A stretch of DNA of 64,000 nucleotides. Origin: Fimbriimonas planktonicus. Its GTDB lineage: Bacteria > Armatimonadota > Fimbriimonadia > Fimbriimonadales > Fimbriimonadaceae. The translations under genes and the position numbers were made by a program. The stretch covers positions 1,922,001 through 1,986,000 of the forward strand of contig OZ248539.1 in the NCBI GenBank assembly GCA_965234685.1. The letters are read 5' to 3'. Shown in pieces: positions 43,232 through 51,311 of this stretch (position 1 is its first letter; each line of letters begins with the position of its first letter). The notes beneath the pieces were generated by a model. It saw only the letters and a program-made list of their open reading frames with translations, ran no database searches and was not told the DNA's origin.

Positions 43232-43708
43232 CTATAACCCACAGAAGGGCCACCTTGGAGGGATGTAGGTTTTGAGCCACGTCACTAACTTTAAGGATGT
43301 ATCACATTTGTGAAGACTCGCTCTTGCCTCGTTTGCCTGGTCTGGCGGATACTCTACCAACACCCTCATGTGACTGTATGCTCGTCGCCATTCGCGAGGT
43401 CGTTCATCCAGCAACTGCAATTGATAGTTTGCAAGCATTAGATCGTTTCCGCCCATGAACCTGAGCCAGAGCGATGGTCGTTTAATCTTAACAATATTTA
43501 CCGCCTCGAACCAGCGATCCGAGCCATCCCAGTAATAGTATGTCAAACGAGCTGGTGAACCATCTTTCGCAGGCAGCGCAGCGTCTCTCATCAGTCGCAG
43601 ATCGTCCACCGTCTCGTCATACCTAATCGAACCACCTATTCGAAAGACAGGCAGATGGATTTCTGACATCTCGAACAATCTCGAATTGCTAGTCTTAGGA
43701 TTCAACAT
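43232..43708 (-). CDS. putative orphan immunity protein B (second copy)
   Basis: A 158-residue protein of the same family: EIHLPVFRIGGSIRYDETVDD, YYWDGSDRWFEAVNIVKIKR, ANYQLQLLDERPREWRRAYSHM, KCDTSLKLVTWLKTYIP. The ATG at 43708 has GGAGG five bases upstream; a TTG at 43720 is also in frame. Similar to the copy at 31133-31606, clearly more diverged than the C pair, with changes clustered in the middle (residues about 75-85 and 110-118). Confidence 0.65.
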   Translation of the reverse strand: MLNPKTSNSRLFEMSEIHLPVFRIGGSIRYDETVDDLRLMRDAALPAKDGSPARLTYYYWDGSDRWFEAVNIVKIKRPSLWLRFMGGNDLMLANYQLQLLDERPREWRRAYSHMRVLVEYPPDQANEARASLHKCDTSLKLVTWLKTYIPPRWPFCGL

Positions 43709-43720
43709 CCACTCCTCCAA

Positions 43721-44259
43721 AGCCTACCAATTGTAGCCTCAAACTCGCAAATTTGCTAGCACTGATTTGCGACCGCACAAGAAGGTGCGATCAGCTCCTT
43801 CAAGAGTGCTTGAAGCGACAATACGACTTCTTTGTCAGTTCAAAGGGCTCTAAGTCTGGGGAGTACACAACCTCCGCTGAGGTAGCGGCAGTTTTGGACG
43901 AGATTCTCGGTCCTACGGAGCGCGCCCTCCCGTTCAAGTCAGCTACCACCTCCGATCTGAGCATCTCGCCGAAAAATTATCAGTACGTTAAAATAATGAA
44001 ATATTAATAATATTATGAAAAAATATAAGATTTTTTCTTTTATTGAATTTACAATTTGATCTATTCGATCTTTGACTTCACTGAATTCACGCTCTATGGC
44101 AGCGATGGCCGAACGGAAAAGTCTTTCAGACTTCTTCGATCTTGGCAGGTTCTACCGAAGCCTCAGGTTGAATAGCAGAAGGGCACCCAAATACGATCTG
44201 GAAATCAACCATGATAAAAAAATCATATTGCTCTAACATAATCAAGAAATGAGGATTAG
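43721..44259. other. AT-rich, gene-poor segment between immunity genes and the sod remnant
   Basis: No intact recognisable gene. Around 43980-44065 the sequence is extremely AT-rich compared with the rest of the window, and 44205-44245 is also AT-rich. A plus-strand open frame at 43753-44007 (84 codons) has no recognisable content. A frameshifted minus-strand gene (43939-44239) is listed separately. Confidence 0.6.
43939..44239 (-). pseudogene. frameshifted small membrane protein gene
   Basis: Two minus-strand frames join across a +1 shift near 44130. The first starts at ATG 44239 and gives 37 residues ending in VEPAKIEEV before TGA (44128-44126). The second frame continues KKSERLFRSAIAAIEREF, then SEVKDRIDQIVNSIKEK, then a hydrophobic helix (ILYFFIILLIFHYFNVLIIF) and a stop at 43941-43939. 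Joined, they give about 100 residues with a charged amphipathic helix before a single membrane segment near the C-terminus. Family unknown. Base composition is far more AT-rich than the surroundings, suggesting a foreign origin. Confidence 0.45.
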
Positions 44260-44342
44260 TCGCCCGAGCCAAGTACATCGACGCCTACTTCGAACTGATC
44301 GACTGGGACGCCGTCAACGCCCGGCTCGCCAAGGGTCGCTGA
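44260..44342 (+). pseudogene. remnant of a sod 3' end
   Basis: 83 nt encoding the last 26 codons of superoxide dismutase (RAKYIDAYFELIDWDAVNAR, then LAKGR and stop) match 32604-32522 read on the minus strand. There are only three differences, all silent third-position changes (GAG/GAA, GAT/GAC, CGA/CGG). Upstream of TCGCCCGAGCC the similarity stops abruptly. The matching terminator follows. Confidence 0.88.
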
Positions 44343-44380
44343 TCAATCCAAGTTCTAGTGCGCTTTGCGCACTAGAACTT
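44343..44380 (+). terminator. copy of the sod terminator, right side rearranged
   Basis: A 14-bp stem (44350-44363 with 44367-44380) and 3-nt loop. The left arm and preceding bases are identical to the sod terminator. The loop differs and the similarity ends right after the stem's right arm. The right arm also encodes the last two sense codons and the TAG stop of the opposite-strand gene. Confidence 0.75.
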
Positions 44381-45466
44381 CAAGCGGACACTCGTGACCG
44401 TCAGAAAAGTACCAACCTGCTCCACGCCGTCAACGATGGACCGGCTGTTTATTGAAGAGCTTGAGCATGCCTTCAATTGCAAAGACACTTTCGCCGAATA
44501 TCGACCTCCACTGAGCCCTTCCATTTTTGCCCACGGAAATCTTTGTGCGAGATCAGGACCGTTAAACTCCTGTCCCTGAAGCGCAGCAAGTTCGGCCGGT
44601 GAGACACCGGAGTACCTGGAAGCATCTAATGCCAAATCGACCGGGGCGTCCGTACCATGGTTGATTAGTCGACTGGGCTCTACCTTAGAAAGCTCCTCTA
44701 GGACCTCCGAAACTTGCTTTGGACTGAACCTGCCCAAGACAAAAATCTCTAGGCGAAGTAGCTTAGGATCAACAATATAGGACTTCCGTAATGTTGGTTG
44801 TAGTTGCGAAAGCCAATCGGCCAAAGTCACGAGCTTTCCCTTCTCGTATAACACACCCTCGATAGAAGGTGAAGGCAACCTGAAGTCGAACCTTTTGTCT
44901 TGCTCCATTCGAGCGGATTCCTCTTCAGAAAGTCGTTCGTGTTCACCGTGAAAGTAGAACTTCTTACTCGGGTCTGTCAAATCCGTGACTTCGATGATCG
45001 GAATCGCAGAAAGAACGGATTCACCACTCCGCTAGCCGGCAGCGATCTCCGGTCTACCCGCGAACAAATCCGCTGCCGCAGCTCGCGTCGATTCAGATAA
45101 GTCTCCCGCAAAAATTCCACCACGATTGAGCTTCTTTCGTTGCTCGGAGGTGAGACTTCGCAAGCCAGCCACGAGCGTTCTGGCCGCAACTTCCATTGGC
45201 AAAGTTGGATTGGGCTGAATCAAAAGGCCAGAAGTAAAAGATGTCACCCTTTGGTTCTCACCCTGCAAAGTTAGGCCCAGAACATTTTCTATTGGCCCCG
45301 GCATGTAGCGCCAATTACTTGTTCGACTGTCTGTTACTACAACGACAGAAGCCTTGTAGTCCTTGAAAATGCGATCTAAATTGGCCCGCGTTGCATCGCT
45401 CGCATTTCCCTGACCGACCACTGCTGCAAACACAAAACTTGCTAAGAACATAATCCAACTCCCCAA
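44372..45466 (-). pseudogene. exported protein gene split by an in-frame TAG
   Basis: Two open stretches lie in the same frame. The first, 45466-45035, has 144 codons: signal-like MGSWIMFLASFVFAAVVGQG, then DATRANLDRIFKDY and VVVVTDSRTSNWRYMPGP. It ends ...RPEIAAG before TAG at 45034-45032. The second, 45031-44375, begins RSGESVLSAIPIIEVTDL and continues as about 218 codons, including SPKQVSEVLEELSKVEPSRL, SPAELAALQG and GPDLAQRFPW. No start codon with a good ribosome binding site precedes the second part; a TTG at 44980 is the only candidate. The natural reading is one protein of about 363 residues with a nonsense mutation. The C-terminal codons come from the sod terminator arm, so the 3' end may also be truncated. 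Family not recognised. Confidence 0.65.
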
Positions 45467-45517
45467 TGGCAGACTTCTTTGGATTGCTGGGCGTTACGCT
45501 AGTTTTTGGCAAAAAAA

Positions 45518-47011
45518 TTAGTCGGAGTGACTGCCCGCGGTTTGCTCAAGTTCGCTTGACCGATCTTCAGAAATTCTCTCGATTCGCAACTGCAATATCC
45601 TGCGGCCGTCGGTCTTGATCACCGTGAACCGGTGGCCCGCTTCATCGATTGACTCCCCGAACACCGGTTGCCTTCCGAACAGCCCGAATACGTAGCCGCC
45701 AATCGTGTCGAATTCCTCGCTGTCGAACTCGCTGTCGATCTCGTGGTTGACGTCGTTCCAGTGCGTCTTACCGTCCACTAGCCAGCCGTCGTCAAGCTTT
45801 TGGAACGAGGGCTCTTCGTTGTCGTATTCGTCGACAATGTCACCGACGAGTTCTTCGACGATGTCCTCGATGGTGACGATCCCCGCGGTTCCGCCGAACT
45901 CGTCCTGCACAATCGCGAACTGGCTGCGTGAGTTCCGCATTTCGCCCAGGAGTTCGTGCAGGTTCTTGTTCTCTGGAACAAAGAGTGGCTGGCGCATGAT
46001 GCCGCGAAGGGTTACTTTCTTCCCTGCGGCGATTGCCATCAGCAAGTCTTTCGCATGGACGATGCCGACGATCTGGTCGTCGGTCTCCTCAAAAAGCGGA
46101 ATGCGCGAGTGGCCGGTGGTCTCGATCATCTTCACCGCCGTAATCGCATCGGCAGTCACGCTGAGTGCATCGAGGTCCACGCGCGGCGTCATGATCTCTC
46201 GCGCGATGGTGTCCGAGAACTCAAACACGCTGTGGATGAGCTCTTTCTCATCGCGCTCAATTTCGCCGGTTTCTTCCGCGCTCTCCACTAAGTTCCGGAT
46301 CTCATCTTCCGCCTGAGTTGGACTGCTAAAGCTCGCCTTTGCCCCAAAGTGGGCCGTGATCAGGTTGGCCAACGTAGCCAGTAGCCAGGTGAATAGTCCA
46401 AAGACAGCTGCCGAAAGTTTAATAAATGGATACAGCGTTTGGGCAACCCGGTGCGGGCGAACCGATGCAAAGCTCTTGGGCACCAGCTGACCAACGATGA
46501 GGTTCACCAGTTCTACCGGGATCACAACAACCAAACTGGCTAGAAGAATTGACCGAAAGTCTGCCGGCCAGCCAAACCGTTCCACGAACGAACCGGCTAG
46601 GCCCTGACCGAGAATGAAACTTCCGAAAATCAATCCAAGGTGGGTCAACTGCCGTCCGAAAATGCAAGCCGACATGTAGCGCGCCTTATTCTCGTGCAGG
46701 TCGAGCAAGATTCGGGACAAGCCATCGCCAAACTCCTTGCCATGCCGAGCGTGTATCGGTCGAAGCACATCCATCGCGGTCTCCCCGGCAACAAACGCGC
46801 CCGCTAAGACGAGGACCAAGAGCAACAGGAAGCTCACTGTAGTCCCGCTGACCACCGGCTCACCAATGGAGATCACCGCGGCTTGATTCATGCCAAGCTG
46901 CGCCTGCTGGCCGAGGGCAAGCAGAGCAATGAGCAACACGGTCATGACGCCAATCACGACGTTGATACCGCCTTTCACTGGATCAACAGGCTTTTGCGAA
47001 ACGCGCTTCAA
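45518..47011 (-). CDS. CorC/HlyC-family transporter (DUF21-CBS-CorC_HlyC)
   Basis: A 497-residue protein: an N-terminal DUF21 membrane domain (about residues 60-210, four hydrophobic segments), two CBS domains (about 265-390; REIMTPRVDLDAL, FGGTAGIVTIEDIVEELVGDI) and a C-terminal CorC_HlyC domain (about 405-485; DGWLVDGKTHWNDVN, TIGGYVFGLFGRQPVFGE). The family is linked to magnesium and cobalt efflux or resistance and was once called haemolysin C. The TTG start at 47011 overlaps the stop of the DgkA-PAP2 gene (TTGA). An extra hydrophobic segment at the N-terminus (about 18-36) is not usual. Confidence 0.87.
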   Translation of the reverse strand: MKRVSQKPVDPVKGGINVVIGVMTVLLIALLALGQQAQLGMNQAAVISIGEPVVSGTTVSFLLLLVLVLAGAFVAGETAMDVLRPIHARHGKEFGDGLSRILLDLHENKARYMSACIFGRQLTHLGLIFGSFILGQGLAGSFVERFGWPADFRSILLASLVVVIPVELVNLIVGQLVPKSFASVRPHRVAQTLYPFIKLSAAVFGLFTWLLATLANLITAHFGAKASFSSPTQAEDEIRNLVESAEETGEIERDEKELIHSVFEFSDTIAREIMTPRVDLDALSVTADAITAVKMIETTGHSRIPLFEETDDQIVGIVHAKDLLMAIAAGKKVTLRGIMRQPLFVPENKNLHELLGEMRNSRSQFAIVQDEFGGTAGIVTIEDIVEELVGDIVDEYDNEEPSFQKLDDGWLVDGKTHWNDVNHEIDSEFDSEEFDTIGGYVFGLFGRQPVFGESIDEAGHRFTVIKTDGRRILQLRIERISEDRSSELEQTAGSHSD

Positions 47012-47730
47012 CGCGGCACCAATCCAAAGACAACGAGCGCAAGCACGGTGCCAACCCCTGCACCCAGCACCAACTCAAACATCGAGTGGATCTTTGCTTC
47101 GTACCGGCTCTGAGCGACAATGCAAGCCAAAAGAATCGCTAGGGCCGATGCTAGGGCGTTGTCCGTGACAAACGGAACGGCGAAGGCAAAGAAGAACGCG
47201 TAAGCCGCGTGACCGCTAACCAGACCACCTTTGAAAACGGTCCCTCGTTTGCCAAGTCCTTTCCCGACGATGACCGTGATCAGAACAAGAAAGGCCCCGA
47301 GAATCAAGCGAGGCACAAGCGCCAAGCCCAAACCTTCGGAAGTCAGGTTGACCTTAATCGCTTCCCAGCGGTCTTCACCAAAGATGAGCAACGAGCCAAC
47401 GACAAGCGCGATAAGGGTCGTTATGAGCACTGCACCGGCGGCGATATCTTTCGCAAACTTCGCTAGCGGGTGATAGTTCGGGCTCACGAGGTCCACCGTC
47501 GCCTCAATGGCCGAGTTAAACATTTCGGCAACCACAACCAGCGAGATCGTGAACAGGAGCACCAACATCTCTCGAAGTTGAAGGTCCACCAAGATGCCCA
47601 AGAGCACCACGATCAAAACCACAAACAGGTGGAAGCGCATGTGGCGCTGGGTTTTGAAGGTGAAAACGATTCCGTTCAGCGCAACTTTGAACGGCTGAAT
47701 AAGATTGCTGACCCCGCTCCACTTGCTCAT
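47008..47730 (-). CDS. dgkA: undecaprenol/diacylglycerol kinase (DgkA) fused to PAP2-like phosphatase
   Basis: A 240-residue protein. The first half (about residues 1-120) is a DgkA/UdpK-type lipid kinase: FKTQRHMRFHL, EMFNSAIEATVDL and HPLAKFAKDIAAGAVLI with the catalytic Glu and Asn. The second half (about 145-240) is membrane-embedded. It has GLVSGHAAYAFFFAF and AQSRYEAKIHSMFELVLGAGVG, matching the SGH and SR..x..H motifs of PAP2 phosphatases. Kinase and phosphatase on one chain could set the level of a lipid phosphate such as undecaprenyl phosphate. ATG 47730 has GAGGTGA five bases upstream and an ATGA overlap with ybeY, so it is preferred to the Met at 47760. Confidence 0.82.
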   Translation of the reverse strand: MSKWSGVSNLIQPFKVALNGIVFTFKTQRHMRFHLFVVLIVVLLGILVDLQLREMLVLLFTISLVVVAEMFNSAIEATVDLVSPNYHPLAKFAKDIAAGAVLITTLIALVVGSLLIFGEDRWEAIKVNLTSEGLGLALVPRLILGAFLVLITVIVGKGLGKRGTVFKGGLVSGHAAYAFFFAFAVPFVTDNALASALAILLACIVAQSRYEAKIHSMFELVLGAGVGTVLALVVFGLVPR

Positions 47731-48206
47731 GCCGTCACCTCGTGGAGGAGAGAACTCCATTCGGGGTCTTGCGGCAAGCCGAGCGACGCGGCGATCAAGT
47801 TCTGTTCACGAAGCATCTCGGCGCGAAGCACTTCCTCGACGTCATCAAATCCGGCTAAGTGCAGACTGCCGTGGATCACGAGGTGGGCAATTTCTTCTTC
47901 AGGTGCCCAACCGCGCAGGGCGGCTTGCCGAGCTGCGTAATCCGTCGCAACAGCGATCTCACCGAGCGAGCCAAGAAGCTCAGAGCCCGTGGGAAAAGTG
48001 AGGACGTCGGTGGCTTCATCAATCCCGCGAAAGCGAGAATTCAAATCGCGAATGACTTCATCCGAAGTCAGGAGAACGGAGACATCGCCCGCCGGAGCCT
48101 CGTGCCGTTGAAGGGTTTCACGCACGGCACGTTCTAAAAGGCGAGAATCAATATTCTCGCCAGAAGAATTTAGGATGACTACGTTACGGTAACTGGGGGG
48201 TTCCAT
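47727..48206 (-). CDS. ybeY: endoribonuclease YbeY / 16S rRNA maturation factor
   Basis: A 159-residue UPF0054 protein. It has the family order: RDLNSRFRGIDEATDVLTFP, GEIAVATDYA, and the zinc motif HGSLHLAGFDD. In the usual H-x3-H-x5-H motif the third ligand is replaced: His112 and His116 are present, but Asp122 stands where the third His belongs. YbeY trims and surveys 16S rRNA 3' ends. It follows rpsU by 60 nt and overlaps the DgkA-PAP2 gene by 4 nt. The ybeY-dgkA linkage is common in bacteria and supports the call. Confidence 0.88.
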   Translation of the reverse strand: MEPPSYRNVVILNSSGENIDSRLLERAVRETLQRHEAPAGDVSVLLTSDEVIRDLNSRFRGIDEATDVLTFPTGSELLGSLGEIAVATDYAARQAALRGWAPEEEIAHLVIHGSLHLAGFDDVEEVLRAEMLREQNLIAASLGLPQDPEWSSLLHEVTA

Positions 48207-48266
48207 ATTTGTGGCAAGCGCGTCCTCCCGCTCGGAGCGAGGCTACTTTCTTGCCGCAGGACTCAA

Positions 48267-48437
48267 TTACTGACGTGATCGCTGACGTCGAGCTTGTCGT
48301 CGTCGCTTTTCACTTGGCTTCTCGTAGTGTGCGTGCTCTTTGAGCGTTCGCAGAACGCCGCTCTGCTGGAGCTTCATGTTGAAGCGCTTAAGAGCGGAGT
48401 CAATGGACTCATTCGGTTGTACGTTTACAAATACCAA
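48267..48437 (-). CDS. rpsU: 30S ribosomal protein S21
   Basis: A 56-residue basic protein: FVNVQPNESIDSALKRFN, LKEHAHYEKPSEKRR, then an Arg/Gln-rich tail. NESIDSAL+RF and the HYEKPS-x-KR+ segment are the S21 signature. Length is normal (55-70 residues). The start is TTG 48437, with GGAGG (48452-48456) 13 bases upstream; no ATG or GTG is available in frame at the right place. It is the first gene of a run with ybeY, dgkA-PAP2 and corC on the minus strand. Confidence 0.92.
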   Translation of the reverse strand: MVFVNVQPNESIDSALKRFNMKLQQSGVLRTLKEHAHYEKPSEKRRRQARRQRSRQ

Positions 48438-48498
48438 CGGTTTTTAACTGCCTCCGGGACCCAAAGAGTATGACACAACTCACACCGAAAGGCAAGTT

Positions 48499-49368
48499 CT
48501 ATTGCCCAGGCTGCTCGCTGACGTACACGTAGTCGGCAATTCCCCTCGCACAGGTGACCGGTTTATCCGAGCTGAGCATGACCACATTAACTCCGCGCTT
48601 GCCGGTTCGGCGAGTGATGCGGTAGTTGATTCCTTGCCCATACATAATGTGCCCCGCCCCCGCGACGATGACCGTAGTCGTCTTTGGATCTCGATCGGCG
48701 AGCGCCTTCAAAGCCGAGTCGGCCATGCCCTCATCCCACAGAACCTGGGCGGCATAGACGTTCTCGTTCCCGTTCGGCATGGTGTGTCCGCCCATCAGAG
48801 AATCGAACACCTGGCGGTGCTGCTTGTTGCCCAAAAAGAGTTCGGAAGGCAGTTCCTTTCGCTCCCCGGCGGCAAGGCCCGCATAGCCAAGCCGCCCAAC
48901 GGCTCGGACCCAGTTGCGTGGAACGTTCAATGCAACCATTGGGACCTGATTGTCGCGACAGGTTTGGAACAACGGCCGATAGAACTTATAGTCAAATCCC
49001 CAGGTTGTCTTCCAATCCACCGCGGTGAGAAAACTCGCCTCGTCTCCTTTGCCGGCGATGAAGTCGGTGAGCCCCGGCTGCGTTGGTCGTGTCAGCATTT
49101 CGACTCCGACCATTACGGGCTGCTTCGCATCCACCAACGCTTTCACAAGGTCCGCTTGAAGCTGCTGGTGGGGTGCGGTTGCGTGCTGCTCGCCCAGATA
49201 CAGGAATCCACGCTTTGCGGCTGCCTGAGCAATCTCTGCGACCGTAGCCTCCTGCCCGGTCTCCGTGCTGTAAATCGCGCCTGGAGCAAACTTCATCTGC
49301 CCCGATCGTCCGATGTTCAAAACGTACGGAGAATCAGCTTGGGCAAGAACAAAAAGGGCAGCGAGCAT
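48499..49368 (-). CDS. ChaN-like haem-binding / DUF399 exported protein
   Basis: A 289-residue protein with a short N-terminal hydrophobic segment (about residues 1-12) that may be a truncated signal. The body matches ChaN/Cofac_haem_bdg proteins: LYLGEQHATAPHQQLQ, VMVGVEMLTRPTQ, TTWGFDYKFYRPLF, NVPRNWVR and VIVAGAGHIMYGQG near the C-terminus. ChaN-type proteins bind haem or act in iron handling. The start may lie further upstream with a non-ATG codon. Divergent from a lipoprotein gene with a 33-nt gap. Confidence 0.8.
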   Translation of the reverse strand: MLAALFVLAQADSPYVLNIGRSGQMKFAPGAIYSTETGQEATVAEIAQAAAKRGFLYLGEQHATAPHQQLQADLVKALVDAKQPVMVGVEMLTRPTQPGLTDFIAGKGDEASFLTAVDWKTTWGFDYKFYRPLFQTCRDNQVPMVALNVPRNWVRAVGRLGYAGLAAGERKELPSELFLGNKQHRQVFDSLMGGHTMPNGNENVYAAQVLWDEGMADSALKALADRDPKTTTVIVAGAGHIMYGQGINYRITRRTGKRGVNVVMLSSDKPVTCARGIADYVYVSEQPGQ

Positions 49369-49401
49369 ATTTACAGTTATACGCTTTGGTAGCCTAACGG
49401 A

Positions 49402-49977
49402 ATGCGACTGCGACTTGCCCCTTTTGCCATCTTGCTCGTCGCAGCCTCGATTGGGTTAAGTGTCGCCGGATGCCAGCCAAAGGCAACCGAATCCAAAGCG
49501 ACCTCGGAACCAACCGTAGACCCCTCGCGGAAACTTTACGAACAACTCCGCGTTGGCTCGGTACAAGCCGACATCACGATCACCGAACTGGAGCAGGCAC
49601 GAGACATCCTGAAAGTTCTGAAGGCGAATCCAAAGCCGAACATTCAGGAAGCGGTGATTGATCTGCTCGACATTATCGACAGTGTCGCCCGGACCTTGGG
49701 TGACTACACCGTTGTTCCCGAGCAATCAGAAATCGCAAAAGACTTCGCGGCGCAAGACGAACATCGCCTCGCGGGAATCCGGGCATTCGAAGAAGCCCAA
49801 CTTGATCTTGGCGATGCGGATGGAGTGATCAACGAGCTGCGCAGCCTCCTGCCCGACGAAACAAGCCCGCAACCGGGCGAGGTCCAGAACCACTTTACGA
49901 ATGCGGGTGAGGCGCTCGTGGATGGCATCCGGGGCCTTGGCGGAAACCCGGATGCGCCCTCAGAAGAAGATCATTGA
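49402..49977 (+). CDS. lipoprotein of unknown function
   Basis: A 191-residue protein with a signal peptide and lipobox (LSVAGC, Cys24), so predicted to be lipid-anchored outside the cytoplasm. The mature part is helical and charged (TELEQARDILKVLKANP, VIDLLDIIDSVARTLGD, LAGIRAFEEAQLDLGDAD) and has no motif I know. Divergent from the ChaN-like gene, and its last 7 nt overlap the end of the glycoside hydrolase gene on the other strand. Confidence 0.7.
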   Translation: MRLRLAPFAILLVAASIGLSVAGCQPKATESKATSEPTVDPSRKLYEQLRVGSVQADITITELEQARDILKVLKANPKPNIQEAVIDLLDIIDSVARTLGDYTVVPEQSEIAKDFAAQDEHRLAGIRAFEEAQLDLGDADGVINELRSLLPDETSPQPGEVQNHFTNAGEALVDGIRGLGGNPDAPSEEDH

Positions 49978-51224
49978 ACCAGGAACGGCAAGTTTGCCGT
50001 TGCCGCATTCCCCTTCCCGTCTCGAACAAACGCGTAGACCCGGTACTGGCCGACATAAGGCGGAACGGTAAAGATGTACTTACTCGCCTTTTGCTTGACC
50101 GTTGAGATAGTCGGCGGTGCGGTCTGCGGGTAGCCGCCGGGCTTCTTGTCCTTCGATTCCAGCATCACCACGAACTCGTATTCCAAAGCGTCCCCGTCCA
50201 AGTCCATGGTCGGAACACTGAAGGTGAGTTTCTCGCCGATTTTTGCCTTCATCGATGGCAAGAGGGCGGGCGTCTCGATTCGTGGCGCGAGATTCTTGGG
50301 AGCCTTTCCGCTCCACTGCTTCTGCATTTCTTCGGCGGACTGAAGCGCCTCGCCCGTTGGCAGTTGCATACCAAACCAAGTCGCCGTCTCCTCTTGCTTG
50401 AATCCCCAAATGAAGGCGTACGACCCGAGGCACCAGCCCGGATTTGCCTTGATCTGCTCTTCGTAGTTCTTTTTGTAAAGTTCCGCTTTCTGGGTGCTCG
50501 TAGGTTCCAGCGCGACTTGCCAGTCCGTCTTCGCGACTTCCCATTGGCCGAGCGGACCGAATTCGGTGACCATAAACGGCTTCTTCCAGCCAAATTCCTT
50601 CAGGCGCTTTGTGAGGGTCGATAGTCCGCCGTACGAGTTCACTCCGAGCAACTGAACATCGGGCGCATACTGCGCGATCATCTTCGCTTTCTCGGCGCTG
50701 ACTTCTGCGACGACGGTCGTGACCGGATGATTCGGGTCTTCTTCCTTGACCATCTTCGCGAGCCGTCCAATCTCCTTCCACAACGTTGGATTATCGTTGC
50801 CGCCCGATTCCATCTCGTTGCCAAGCGCCCACATCAGGACCGCCGGGTGATTCTTGTACTTCCGAACGGTCTCGCGGACTTTCTCAAACTGATCATCAAG
50901 TTGCTTCTGATCGTTCCACTTGAAGCCATGCGCGACGTGCCCGAGCCAATACCCAACGGTGACGGTGAGGCCGTTTTTGTGGGCGCGGTCCAACAGTCCC
51001 GGAGTATCGTCGCCAGTGCCCCACGTTCGAATCGAGTTTCCACCGGCATCAGCAAGTCGCTTCAAGTTCACGTCGTCAGATGAGCTACAGCCCGCGCCTT
51101 TGACCCAGTAAGGCTGGCCGTTCCGATACAAAGTCATCCCGTTCGCAGATGGTCGCAGCTCAACTTTGCTTCCTTGAACTACCGGCAAGCCAAGAACGGA
51201 GAGGGCTAACAGCGACGTTAACAT
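49971..51224 (-). CDS. secreted glycoside hydrolase with GH2/GH5-like TIM barrel
   Basis: A 417-residue exported protein with signal peptide (about residues 1-18). The barrel starts NGQPYWVKGAGCSSSDDVNL. It carries the acid/base in WALGNEME and the nucleophile in FMVTEFGPLG (two-Glu clan GH-A pattern, as in GH2 C-terminal domains and GH5). A C-terminal beta-sandwich of about 100 residues follows (MDLDGDALEYEFVVM, YRVYAFVRDGKGN), resembling a cadherin- or PKD-like domain. The target polysaccharide is not clear from sequence. Convergent overlap of 7 nt with the lipoprotein gene. Confidence 0.8.
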   Translation of the reverse strand: MLTSLLALSVLGLPVVQGSKVELRPSANGMTLYRNGQPYWVKGAGCSSSDDVNLKRLADAGGNSIRTWGTGDDTPGLLDRAHKNGLTVTVGYWLGHVAHGFKWNDQKQLDDQFEKVRETVRKYKNHPAVLMWALGNEMESGGNDNPTLWKEIGRLAKMVKEEDPNHPVTTVVAEVSAEKAKMIAQYAPDVQLLGVNSYGGLSTLTKRLKEFGWKKPFMVTEFGPLGQWEVAKTDWQVALEPTSTQKAELYKKNYEEQIKANPGWCLGSYAFIWGFKQEETATWFGMQLPTGEALQSAEEMQKQWSGKAPKNLAPRIETPALLPSMKAKIGEKLTFSVPTMDLDGDALEYEFVVMLESKDKKPGGYPQTAPPTISTVKQKASKYIFTVPPYVGQYRVYAFVRDGKGNAATANLPFLVQ

Positions 51225-51311
51225 GCCTTCATTCTACGTTGAGAAACGTTTCTCAAGACGAAAAAGCCTTATCGATTTGCGCAAATCCGATAAACGACGC
51301 ACACTAGTGAT

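Noticed and set aside
43753..44007. An 84-codon plus-strand frame after the second immunity copy
   Set aside because: Overlaps the AT-rich segment and an opposite frame with better protein-like features; no ribosome binding site or recognisable content.
45032..45034. TAG as a pyrrolysine codon
   Set aside because: No pyl genes or PYLIS-like context seen; a nonsense mutation in a visibly rearranged region is simpler.
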